Source: Dugong dugon (Eukaryota; Chordata; Mammalia; Sirenia; Dugongidae). From it: a stretch of 64,000 nucleotides of DNA. Position 1 is the stretch's first letter, and every line of letters begins with the position of its first letter. A program made the position numbers and the translations under genes. Shown one piece after another: positions 1 through 9,340 of the stretch. The DNA is taken from assembly GCA_030035585.1 (NCBI GenBank), contig CM057473.1, positions 13,690,501 through 13,754,500 of the forward strand. The letters run 5' to 3'. The notes under the pieces were generated by a model that made no database searches, was not told the DNA's origin, and was given only the letters and a program-made list of their open reading frames with translations.

Positions 1-370
1 TAGCCTCTTCAACTCTGATCTCTGCTTCTTTATTTCAGTGAGGTTACTGTGCCCTGTTGGGCTTTCTCCCATCCTGAACTGTAGTCCATGAATTTCCTTC
101 AGCCAGAAACCCCAAGGGATGGTAGAGGTGACATGATTTGTTTCTGTTCCCTCTGGATCATAGTTCTGTGCTACCTGCTGTGTAATGTCTAAAAAAAAAA
201 AAAATGCAACATCACAAAAAAAATTTCTATATTTTTTCTATTTTTCTATGTGTTAACTTTGAGTCGGTATTGTTGGACAATGTCACCCTTTCATGCACAG
301 AAGTAATATCAGAAAACAGTGTTCCATGAATATGTTTACTGGTCTTCATGCTTAGGACTTTCAGAGGAAA
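1..370. other. Unassigned AT-rich DNA
   Basis: I see no gene and no repeat that I can name. There is a short A-run near 190-203 and a T/A-rich stretch to about 245. No open frame is worth reporting. Confidence 0.5.
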
Positions 371-800
371 AATTACTGGCAACCAGGGTTAAAGAATGAG
401 TAACTTGGAAGTGAGAGATTATGTATTTCTCCAGAGAGAGTTTCAGTTTTATCTCCTCTGGAATCACAAGTTTACCTCCCAAATGTTAATCAACTTAAAG
501 ATCTATCCCTCCTCTCCCCAGAAAGAGCATGTTTATCTTAGAACGATAACATCTCCCTCCTTTCTCCTGAGGGGAGGTGAGAAGCTGTGCAAGCTGCCCT
601 ATATAAACACTGAGATTCCTAATTTCAGAGTTTCTCTTCTGAGGTGCAAAACCCCATTTTGCATATGCAAGTGACAAGTGATTTTTACTTTGTCACTGCA
701 TGGGGAAAATGGCCATGGGCAACTGTCCCTAAGATATTATCTAAGTAAATAATTGATCTGCCTTTGATGCAGAAACCTCACCTTCACTATCAAGACAAAA
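371..800 (+). promoter_or_regulatory. Possible solo LTR or promoter-like segment
   Basis: This segment is less AT-rich than its flanks. It contains a TATA-box-like CTATATAAAC at 599-608 and, 50 bases downstream, a perfect 12-base palindrome TTGCATATGCAA at 659-670 that resembles a paired octamer site for POU factors. A TATA box followed by a short leader is the layout of many retroviral LTRs. I could not place the family, and clear TG...CA ends or target duplications were not found. It may equally be ordinary sequence with chance motifs. Confidence 0.25.
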
Positions 801-888
801 TAAATGTAAGAATGTAAAACTTATCAAACAGATGTCATAAAAATGTTTTGTTATGTAATGCCACTGTTTTTAAGCCATCATTTTGATT

Positions 889-1058
889 AAAAAAAACCAA
901 AATCAAGCCCTTTGCCATTAAGTCAATTCCTACTCATAGCAACCCTATAGAACAGAGTCAAACTGTCCCACAGGTTTCCAAGGAGCAGCTGGTGGATTTG
1001 AACTGCTGACCTTTTGGTTAACAGCCAAGCTCTTAACCACTGTGCCACCAGGGCTCCT
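889..1058 (-). mobile_element. AfroSINE (tRNA-derived SINE)
   Basis: Nearly full-length copy in reverse. Its tRNA-like head is on the right (reverse complement of 'GGAGCCCTGGTGGCACAGTGG...TTAAGAGC') and its tail on the left. The central 'CCAAGGAGCAGCTGGTGGAT' block and the 'GACTCATAGCAACCCTATAG' block are both clear. The A/C-rich left end (AAAAAAACCAAAATC) is the reverse of the T/G-rich 3' tail typical of this family. Confidence 0.9.
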
Positions 1059-1086
1059 AATGTTGATAAAGATAATCTAATTATCC

Positions 1087-1285
1087 AAAGAGCCCTGGCA
1101 GAGCACTCAGTTGCTAACCAAAATGTCTGCAGTTCAAACTTGCCAGCCACTCTGCAGGAGAAAAGACCTGATGGCCTTCTCCCTTAAAGATTGCAGCCGA
1201 GGAAAACGTACAGGGCAGTTCTACTTTGTCATATAGGGTCACTGAGTTGGAATTGTGTAGATAGCATGCCACAGCAACAATATAA
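1087..1285 (+). mobile_element. AfroSINE, variant with extra central block
   Basis: Forward copy in the longer subtype. Between the tRNA-like head and the 'GGGCAGTTCTACT' block it has an extra segment ('CTGCAGGAGAAAAGACCTG... TTAAAGATTGCAGCC'). It lies 28 bases from the opposed copy at 889-1058, so the pair could fold into a hairpin. The tail is diverged. Confidence 0.85.
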
Positions 1286-1483
1286 TTACCCATATTCAAA
1301 GAAGAAATAGCACAGTTAAAGGTCAGATATAACACCAAAGATTTCAAAGTGCTTTTTAAGGTGGTAGTCACCAAAATTCAGAGTCTATGGTTCTATTTTT
1401 ATGTTACAGTAATTACAGGTATGGGTTGCTTAATGTCTGTTCTTGCAAAGTTCCACCACATGTACATTCATGTTCCCTTAAGG

Positions 1484-1960
1484 TTTTTTTTTTTTTGGAC
1501 GGGAAAGCAACTCTCCTTTTGTTTATTATTTCCCCCTAATGGCTTTCTAGACCCCAAACCCAGATTCTTGCGGTGCTGGACCAGGGATGGGATACAGGCA
1601 AGTTAGGCAGAGAACATGGCTCTGGGCATTGGCTCTCTGGCTTTGTATGGCGGGCAGGTGGGTTGCGGTGGCAGGGTCTTCGGAGCCTGGGCTGCTCCTG
1701 CTACTCAAGCAGGCACAACAGCTGGTAAACTGGGCACACTGCTCTCAGCTTCCTCTCAGCTGCCGCAGCTGTTGCTGCTCATTCCTCTGGCCTCCGCCAG
1801 TAGATCCAGCAGCAGCGATGAGGCCGTGCAGAAGCAATATCCCATAGGTTTTAACATGGTGTTCCAACGACGTCCAAATCACATAATATCCTATTTCACG
1901 GAACATATTGTGGACATTAAGTGGCACATACTTGTACTAGTTTACTTTCCTTCTTTAGGA
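1484..1960 (-). pseudogene. Probable processed retrocopy, parent unknown
   Basis: On the minus strand a conspicuously GC-rich segment (about 1550-1840) is followed by AATAAA (plus-strand TTTATT, 1522-1527), a 24-base gap and an A13 tract (T13, 1484-1496). That is the 3' end of a reverse-transcribed polyadenylated RNA. Open frames on both strands (plus 1587-1847 and 1616-2005; minus 1745-1927) show no protein family I recognise, and the low-complexity Ala/Gly/Leu/Gln content may simply reflect GC richness. The right boundary is uncertain, and matching target duplications were not found. It could be a retrocopy of a non-coding RNA or UTR. I am moderately sure it is a retrocopy and have no view of the parent gene. 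Confidence 0.4.
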
Positions 1961-2367
1961 TTCAGTATGCTATCTTTCTTAATAAAATTTTATAAACCTG
2001 TATAATCCTATTTTAATTATCAAATGAATTCTTTATCATAGGCTGTATATAAACAGAAAACAATTAGCAAGTGTAATAATTAGATTTGTTAAATATATCT
2101 TTTTAATAAACAATTATTGCATGAATTATTATCTGCAACATATAATTAAATAAGTTATGTGAAAGAATGTTGAAATTGTAAAATGTGATGTATTATTATC
2201 AAAATAGGTATCATTGTCTCAGGAAAAGATATATTTGAATGAAACAAATACCATAATGTACACACCCCATAATTTTAGAACACTAATATGTTTAAGAAGT
2301 TTTTCCCCAAATAAGTATTCTACAGATGACATTGAATCTTAGCAGGGCTCTAATAAGTGAAGTTGTT
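1961..2367. other. Unassigned AT-rich DNA
   Basis: Very AT-rich sequence with no recognisable repeat or gene. It ends at the left target-site duplication of the neighbouring L1. Confidence 0.5.
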
Positions 2368-2381
2368 AAAAGCTGTTTTTT
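2368..2381. repeat. Left target-site duplication of L1
   Basis: AAAAGCTGTTTTTT here matches the same 14 bases at 7441-7454, directly outside the two ends of the L1. The match marks a single L1 insertion. The right copy reads into TTTT/AT, close to the L1 endonuclease preference for TTTT/AA. Confidence 0.85.
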
Positions 2382-2401
2382 TCTTTTTTTTTTTTTAATT
2401 T

Positions 2402-3876
2402 TTTTTTTTTATATTTTATTGTACTTCAGGTGAAGGCTTACAGAACAAATAGTTTCTCATGAAACAGTAGTACACATGTTGTTTTATGACATTGGTTAAC
2501 AACCCCACAACATATTAAGCCTCTAAATTCTCAACCTTTTTTTTTTTTTTTTTGATGAAAATACAGATAGCCAAAGATACACTGTTTCAAAAATTTCTAC
2601 ATACACAGTTCAGTGACATTGACTACGCTCTTCCAACTGTGCTGTTATTCTCACTTAAGATGAAGGCTTACAGAACAAAATAGTTTCTCATTTAACAGTT
2701 ACTACACATGTTGCCCTATGACAATGGTTAACAATCTCACAACACATCAAGAATATCCTTACTCCACCTTGTGTTCCCTATCACCAGGGGACTTCCTTGT
2801 CCCCTTCTGTCTTCTGGCCCTTGTCACTGGACTACTGTACCTCATTAGTCTCATTTGGTTTTTTTTTTTTTTTTTAACACCATTTGAAAACTTTTTACTT
2901 ACATATTTAAGTGATATTGACTATGCTCTTCCAATTGTGCTGCCATTCTCGCCCAAGATGAAGACTTACAGGACAAAACAGCTTCCCATTTAATAGTTGC
3001 TACAAATGTTGCCCTATAACAGTGGTCAACAATCTCACAACACATTGACAGTGTCCTTACTCGGCTTGTGTTCCTTATCATCAGTTTCCTACTCCCCCTC
3101 TGCCTGCTGGCCCTTGTCACCAGACTCCTGTACCTCGTTAGTCCCATTTAGTTTTACTGGGCTGTCCACTCCCAGGCTTAACATCGAACCTTGAAGGTAA
3201 CTTCACCTCTGAGCTGAAAGGGTGTCTGGGGGCCACACTCTTGAGGTTTCTCCAGTATTCTTTAGGCCAGTAAATCTGTTTTTTTTTTTTTTTTTTGGGG
3301 GGGGGGAGTTAAAATTATGTTCTACATCCTTCTCCAGCTCTGTCCAGAACCCTCTGTTGTGATCCTGGTCAGAGCAGTCAGTGGTGGTAGCCGGGCACCA
3401 TCTAGCTGTACTGGACTCAGTCTGATGGAGGCCTTGGTAGCTGTGGACAATTAGTCCTTTGGACTAATCTTTTCCTTGTATCCTGTTCTCTTCATTCTCC
3501 CTTGCTCCCGAAGGGATGAGACCAGTGGAGTATCTTAGATGGCCGCTCATAGGCTTTTAAGACCCCAGACACTCACCAAGGTAGAATGTAGAACATTATC
3601 TTTATAAGTAGTGTCATGCCAATTGAGCTAGATGTTCCCCGAGACCATGGTCCCCAGAGCCCTCCATCCAACAACTCAGATCCTTGGGGGGTTTGGTTGT
3701 GTCTATAGGGCCTCCATGACTTTTCCTTGTGCAGGTTGTGCTAGATTCCCCTGTACTGTGTACTATCTCACCTCTCACCCAAGGTACCACTTATCTATTG
3801 CCTATTTAGTATTTCCCCCCCCCCACCCCATCCCTGGTAACCAGCAAAGATTGTTACATTTTGTGTGTGAACTTTT
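2402..3876 (-). repeat. L1 3'UTR with tandemly repeated units
   Basis: The 3'UTR is about 1.47 kb, against about 1.16 kb in the L1 at 42.3-45.5 kb. The difference is an extra unit with a period near 298 bases: the TGACATTGACTACGCTCTTCC block at 2614 recurs as TGATATTGACTATGCTCTTCC at 2912, each followed by 'AAGATGAAGRCTTACAG' and 'ATGTTGCCCTATRAC'. A third, shorter copy forms the very 3' end (2408-2530). It also holds a C-run (3814-3824, a G-run on the L1 sense strand) and a G-run at 3298-3307. Confidence 0.8.
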
Positions 3877-4052
3877 GAAAAACTATATTCCAACAAATTT
3901 GAATACTTAGAGGAAATGGATACATTTCTAGAAACATATGGCCTACCAAAACTACAACAAAGTGATATTGAAAATCTGAACAGACCCATAACAGGAGAAG
4001 AGACTGAAAAGGTAATAAAAAAACTCCCAACCAAAAAAGCCCTGGCCCAGAT
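3877..4052 (+). repeat. Inverted ORF2 piece forming a fold-back
   Basis: This short segment is L1 ORF2 in the opposite orientation to the rest of the element. It encodes [49 protein letters not shown]-type sequence, from just upstream of the RT domain. Bases 3877-3978 are the near-perfect reverse complement of 4048-4149 (102-base arms, 69-base loop). At the right junction CAGAT (4048-4052) fits both orientations, so it is a 5-base microhomology. Confidence 0.85.
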
Positions 4053-5394
4053 TTTCAATATCACTTTGTTGTAGTTTGGGTAGGCCGTATGTTTCTAGAA
4101 ATTTATCCATTTCCTCTAGGTTTTCAAATTTGTTGGAATATAGTTTTTCATAATATTCTGTTATAATCCTTTTTATTTCAGTTGGGTCTGTTGTAATGTC
4201 CCCCATTTCATTTCTTATTTGGGTTATTTGTGCCCTCTGCTGTTTTTCTTTTGTCACTCTGGCCAGTGGTTTGTCGATTTTGTTGATTCTTTCAAAGAAC
4301 CGACTTTTGGTTTTGTAGATTCTTTCTATTGTTTTTCTGTTCTCTATTTCATTTATTTCTGCTCTGATCTTTACTATTTCCTTTCTTCCAGTGGTTGTAG
4401 GCTTTTTTTGTTGTTCTCTTTCTATTTGTTTGAGTTCTGTAGTTAATGTTTTGATTTTGTCCCTTTCTTCTTTTTTGATATGTGCATCTATTGCTATAAA
4501 TTTTCCTCTGAGGACTGCCTTTGCTGTGTCCCAAAGGTTTTGGTATGATGTGTTTTCATTTTCATTTGATTCTAGGAATTTTTTAATTCCATCTCTGATT
4601 TCTTCTATTACCCATTGATGTGTAAGCAGATTATTATTCAGTTTCCATGTGTTTGATTTTTTTTCCTTGCTCTTTCTAGTGTTAATTTCTACCTTGATGG
4701 CATTGTGGTCAGAGAAGATACTGTGAATTATCTCAGCATTTTGGATCTTGTTAAGAATTGCTCTGTGGCCTAAGATGTGGTCTATTCTGGAGAACGTTCC
4801 ATGTGCATTGGAAAAGAATGTGTACTTTGCAGCCGTTGGATGGATTGTTCTATATATGTCTATGAGGTCCAGTTGGCTGATTGCGTCCTTTAAGTCTTCT
4901 GTATCTTTGCTGAGTTTCTTTTTAGTTGTTCTGTCCTTTCCTGAGAGTGGTGTGTTGAAGTCTCCTACTATTATTGTGGAACTGTCAATTTCTCTTTTTA
5001 GTGCTGTTAGAGTTTTTTTTATGTATTTTGGGGCCCTGTCATTGGGTGCATAGGTATTTATTATGGTTATATCTTCATGATGGATCATCCCCTTAATCAT
5101 TATATAGTGTCCTTCTTTGTCTTTTATGTTAGATTTTGTTTTAAAGTCTATTTTATCTGAGATTAGAATTGCCACTCCTGCTCTTTTTTGATAGTTGTTA
5201 GCTTGATATATTTTTTTCCAACCTTTGATTTTTAATAAATTCACATCTTTGTTTCTAAGGTGTGTCTCTTGTAGACAGCAAATTGATGGATCCTGTTTTC
5301 TTATCCATTCTGCCACTCTCCGTCTCTTTATGGGTGCATTGAGTCCATTTACGTTCACTGTAATTATTGATAGATGTGAGTTTGTTGCTGTCAT
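4048..5394 (-). pseudogene. L1 ORF2 endonuclease part (truncated)
   Basis: The start is an ATG at 5394 giving MTATNSHLSIITVNVNGLNAP, the canonical beginning of mammalian L1 ORF2p. The AP-endonuclease motifs are intact in order: the Asn of VNVNGLN, QETHL (catalytic Glu), GDFNTPLS (Asp/Asn) and SDHNAIKVEI (SDH). About 448 codons remain open before the frame runs into the inverted piece at 4047, where the normal ...DIENLNRP continues instead as an unrelated tail. The RT (FADD) and C-terminal zinc-knuckle-like regions are missing. In a full-length L1 this protein nicks target DNA at TTTT/AA sites and primes reverse transcription. A separate endonuclease-only product is possible in principle, but nothing suggests it is expressed. 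Confidence 0.9.
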
Positions 5395-5825
5395 TTTGTA
5401 GTGCTTTTTTTTGTGGTGCTGAAGTTTTCTTTGTTCTTCTTACTCTCTTGTGCTGAGTTCCTTTTGTTTGTGGATTTTGTGTTCATTTCTTTTGTTTTTG
5501 TAGGTTTTGTTTTTGTTGAGACTTTATGTTTTTCGTCTTTATTTTTATGAGTTGGTTTTTTAACTTTCTTTGTGGTTACCATGAATTTTACCCTTATCTT
5601 TATAATTTTGAAGCAGTCTACCCTTACTTGGTATCGCCTTGCCTTCCTCTCCTTTAGAAGGTTCTATACCTATGCCGTTTGTTCCCTCTTTCATTGTTTT
5701 GATGTTGTTGTCATCCTTTGATTGATTTCTCTGATTCCCTGTTGTATTTCTTTTGTTTTTGGAAAGTCCTCTGTAGTTCAGTTCCTAGAATGGTACCTGG
5801 TTCATATGAACCTGCGTCCTAGGTC
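5395..5825 (-). other. L1 inter-ORF spacer
   Basis: About 430 bases separate ORF1 from ORF2 of this L1. It includes a Lys/Thr-rich open stretch (5391-5582 minus) directly upstream of the ORF2 ATG, which is low-complexity sequence and not a known protein. This is longer than the short spacer of human L1 and may be a feature of this L1 lineage. Confidence 0.6.
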
Positions 5826-6873
5826 CTAGGTCCTGCCTGAGGGCTGAAGCTGTTTGTCCTCAGATCGAAGAACTCCCTTTAATAATTCTTGTAAGTTTGG
5901 TTTGACTTTTGCGTATTCCTTTAGTTTCTGTTTATCTGGAAATGACCTAATTTCACCATCAAATCTGAATGAGAGTTTTGCAGGATATATTATTCTTGGC
6001 TGACAATTTTTTTCTTTCAAGATTTTATATATGTCATCCCATTGCCTTCTTGCCTGCATGGTTTCTGCCGAATAATCTGAGCTTAGTCTTATTGTTTCTC
6101 CTCTGTATGTGACTTCTTGTTTTTCACGAGCTGCTCTCAGGATTCTTCGTTTGTCTTTAGTTTTAGTGAGTGTGAATATGATATGTCTTGGTGGTTTTCT
6201 TTTGGGGTCTCTTCTATATGGGGTTCGTTGAGCTTCTGGGATGGCCAGCTTTTCATTTTTTATAATATTGGGAAAGTTTTTGTCAGCAGTTAGTCAATGA
6301 TCCTCTCTGTGTTTTCTGTTTTCTCCCCCTTTTCTGGTATGCCAATCAATCGTAAGTTTTTGCTTTTAATTGTGTCCCACATAACTCTCAGGGTCTCTTC
6401 ATTTTTCTTTGTTCTTTTTTCTGAGTTTTCCTGAAACAGAGTTGTATCCAAGTGTTTGTCTTCAGTTCCACTGATCCTGTCTTCCATGGTTTCAAATCTA
6501 CTTCTCAGCCCTTCTATGACACCATCCATTTCTGAAATCTTGTTGTTTATCTTTTGGATTTCTAATTGTTGTTTTTTATAATTTCGAGTTGTGAATTTAT
6601 TTTGGCATTTTGTTCCTGCATCATCTTCCTGAATTATTCCAATTTTTTGTCTGTATTGTCCATAAATTTGTCTATTTTTTCCTCATGTTTGTCAGCTTTT
6701 TGCCTCAGTTCTTGGAAAATTCCGAGTATTAGTGATTTGAGTTCCGTATCAGGTACTTCTAGTGCATTTTCTTCCACAGGAGAGTTATCTGGTGTTTTAG
6801 TTTGGACGCCTATTGGAGCCATCTTGTCTTGTTTTTGTAAATGTTTGGATATTGTTTGCTGTTTTCGGGGCAT
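5826..6873 (-). pseudogene. L1 ORF1 remnant
   Basis: The start is an ATG at 6873 (MPRKQQTISKHLQKQDKMAP). The N-terminal part is followed by Lys/Glu-rich coiled-coil-like sequence, then ...GIPEKGEKTENTERIID and a C-terminal part ending ...AKVKPNLQELLKGVLRSEDKQLQPS. ORF1p is the RNA-binding trimeric chaperone of L1. Here the coding sequence is split over three frames (pieces starting at 6873, 6529 and 6059), so at least two frameshifts have accumulated. The total span of about 1.05 kb, or about 350 codons, is normal for the family. Confidence 0.85.
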
Positions 6874-7440
6874 TCAGTAGATATTTCTCTCATTTATTGA
6901 TTGTAGATTTTTTTTTTTTGTTTCGTCCTTGTGGTACAGCTGGGCAGATCTAGATGAAGAGGAGCCACTGGGATGGGTTGTTTGTGGCATTCACCGCAGC
7001 CACCAGTACGGTCGGTAGTCAGTGCTGGGCAGGTCCCAATAGGGCGTGCCTGCACAGCTTGATGGTGTGATGTCAAGTGCATGGTGCAGGTAGGTAGGGT
7101 GCAGCGGGGAGATGGTTTTGTGTGAAGCTAAGCGGTCGTTCTGTCTCCCACTGGACGCTCTGCGAGGCTGCTCTCCCATTCACTGGTCTCCGATAGAAAT
7201 CCAAGATGGTGGATCCGCGCTGCGTTAGCTGGTAAGGAAACTCTGCATGAGTCTCTCCTTGCTCCTCGTTCTCTTTTAGTATTCTCACTCTGTTTGGTGT
7301 TTGGCTGAGTTCTTTATCTCTTCATTTGATGTTCTAGGTTTTCAGGATTGTTGATTCTCTGTTAGGCTTAGTTTTTCGGATCTTTGCTGTGGAGGGACGG
7401 CGTGGTGCTTCTGCCTAGAGCGCCATCTTGCCCGCCTCCT
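6874..7440 (-). promoter_or_regulatory. L1 5'UTR / internal promoter region
   Basis: About 570 bases upstream of ORF1, with more CpG than the flanks. The first bases on the minus strand (7440 downward) read AGGAGGCGGGCAAGATGGCG. AAGATGGC matches the YY1-type motif near the start of many mammalian L1 promoters and fixes transcription start. The short open frames on this strand (6894-7288) are not recognisable proteins. Confidence 0.7.
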
Positions 7441-7454
7441 AAAAGCTGTTTTTT
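7441..7454. repeat. Right target-site duplication of L1
   Basis: AAAAGCTGTTTTTT, identical to 2368-2381. Confidence 0.85.
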
Positions 7455-7920
7455 ATGAGACATTTGTCCAATGTTGATTTTTCATCCAGATACTCATGTG
7501 TTTTAAAGGGCCCTAGTTAATGAGAAGTCTTTTCTTATCTGAAACGAGAATTTTGTTCTCTAACATTTTAACACCCACAGACATTTTGAACAAGATTGTC
7601 TCAGATAATAATTTCAATAAAATCATTTCTTTATAAAAGAACAAAGAAGTACATGTATGTTTAAAACTCCAGTCATTTGTAAGGCAAAATAATTTGTAAA
7701 TATTTGCTTTACTAAGATGTTTACTTTCTAGAAGTTAGTGTACAATTTAGATGATCAACTAAGCTTGACAAATTAAAGCAGCAATTTCTTCTATCCTGTA
7801 TGGCTGCCAAATGCTAAATTATTAGAAATATTTCAAACACAGACACACACTGTGAGACATGACCATTCTGCCTCTCACATGAGTTTTGCACATAGTACAT
7901 ACCAAAAAATAAAAATAAAA
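7455..7920. other. Unassigned AT-rich DNA
   Basis: No gene and no repeat that I can name. Confidence 0.5.
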
Positions 7921-8078
7921 ACAAAGCATTGCCTTTAGGTAGATTCCAACTCATACAGACCCTATAGGATGGAGTAAAACTGCCCTATAGGGTTTTCCAA
8001 GGAGCAGCTGGTGGATTTGAATTCCAACCTTTTGGTCAGCAGCCAATCTCTTAGGCATTGAGTCACCAGGGCTCCACA
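7921..8078 (-). mobile_element. AfroSINE
   Basis: Reverse copy with the CCAAGGAGCAGCTGGTGGAT block and the tRNA-like head ending AGTCACCAGGGCTCC on the right. An A-rich flank lies on the left. Confidence 0.9.
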
Positions 8079-9173
8079 TAGTATATACCCAACAAATAAT
8101 TATAATTTGTTCAATTATTAAATGAGACACTATCTTAAGTTTTTCTAGATGTCTAACACTGGACCACATAAGCCATATTTATTTGTGTTCAAAGTATCCA
8201 GATGATGGCTATTCTGGGATGGGTACCCTTGCAATAATGATGAATTACAGGGGATTGTCATAGCCAGGCATCCTGATCTCCATTGGTGAAACAGCTACAA
8301 TGTGTATTCAAGGACATCACTGACTTTCAGGAAAGAATGTCACCTACAGCCTCACCAATTGTCTTTCCTGAACAACCTCACTTTTCATGTTCTAATAGTC
8401 TGCCTTCCATCACTGACAGTTTTCCTACAGCGTTAATTCATTTAAAGCTTCCTCAAGCTCTTAAGTGTCTGTTTTTCAGAGGCATCTGATCACTCTCTTC
8501 AAGAATTCATTCTTTTTCCTTCGTGATTGTGTTATTTCTAAAACTGGTCACATTGTTACTAATGGAAACAAGATGAACATCATGACTCCTGTCATTTGTC
8601 AGTACAAAGAAGTTCTTATTATATAATTTCATTAGAAGTTATAATCCAAGAAAAGTTAAAGAAAAAAGATAAATCATTATAAAATTTAACAGTGAAGAAA
8701 GGTTTCAACATATTTATTTAATTACCTGTGTTAATTTCATATGATTTCAATAAATAAGTAATTCACTTTTACCGGCCTCAGGCTTTCTATCTGTAATGTA
8801 GAAATATTTATAATACTAAAGAATAGGTTATACTCCACGGCTATAATTTAGATATTTCAAGTGACAGCTCTAACAATTTAAATGAATGTGGTTCATTCTT
8901 TCTCTATTTCTCCTTCTTTTCTCTGAAAATAACTTCCAATAACCAGCAATATATCAGATTACTTGAGTTATTAAGAGAGCTAAAACAACCTTATTGTTTC
9001 ATGAACCATTTAATTCCTGAAATTTCCTGAGTAAAAAAGGACAAAAGACTTGTCTAAGATATTTAGATTTAGATCTAATTATGTCTGCTTCTTGTAAATT
9101 TCAAGGGTATTGACGTAACCTGTATTTTTAGAATAAACTTACCTGTAAAAGAATATATGAATAAAATACGTTC
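8079..9173. other. Unassigned AT-rich DNA
   Basis: No recognisable gene or repeat. The open frame at 8283-8489 plus (68 codons) has no family I recognise and is probably chance. Confidence 0.5.
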
Positions 9174-9340
9174 AACCAAAAAAACCAAACCTGTTGCCGT
9201 AGTTGATTTCAACTCACGGCTACCCTGTAGGACAGAGTAGAACTACCCCATAGAGTTTCCAAGGTACAGCTGGTGGATTTGAACTGCTGAGTTTTTGGTT
9301 AACAGACAAACTCTTAACCACGATGCCATCAGGGCTCCTA
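9174..9340 (-). mobile_element. AfroSINE
   Basis: Reverse full-length copy. The A/C-rich tail (AAAAAAACCAAACCTGTTGCC) is on the left, the 'TTTCCAAGGTACAGCTGGTG' block in the middle, and the head ending CATCAGGGCTCCT on the right. Confidence 0.9.

Larger units (their letters stand above)
2382..7440 (-). mobile_element. L1 LINE, 5'-complete, internally rearranged
   Basis: A minus-strand L1 of about 5.06 kb bounded by 14-base target duplications. From right to left it has a 5'UTR whose first bases read GGCGGGCAAGATGGCG (a usual L1 start), ORF1, the inter-ORF spacer, the endonuclease part of ORF2, a short inverted ORF2 piece, an enlarged 3'UTR and a T-rich tail (the A-tail of the element). The reverse transcriptase and cysteine-rich parts of ORF2 are absent, so the copy cannot be autonomous. 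The intact 5' end and clear duplications suggest a younger age than the L1M pieces elsewhere, but ORF1 is already frameshifted. Confidence 0.9.

Noticed and set aside
396-674. 92-codon open frame near the left end
   Set aside because: No domain, and it lies in a possible LTR. It has no splice or start context.
4219-5053. Plus-strand open frames rich in Phe/Ser/Leu
   Set aside because: They are the antisense of the L1 ORF2 endonuclease region.
2368-7454. Possible intact, active L1
   Set aside because: The RT part of ORF2 is missing and ORF1 is frameshifted.
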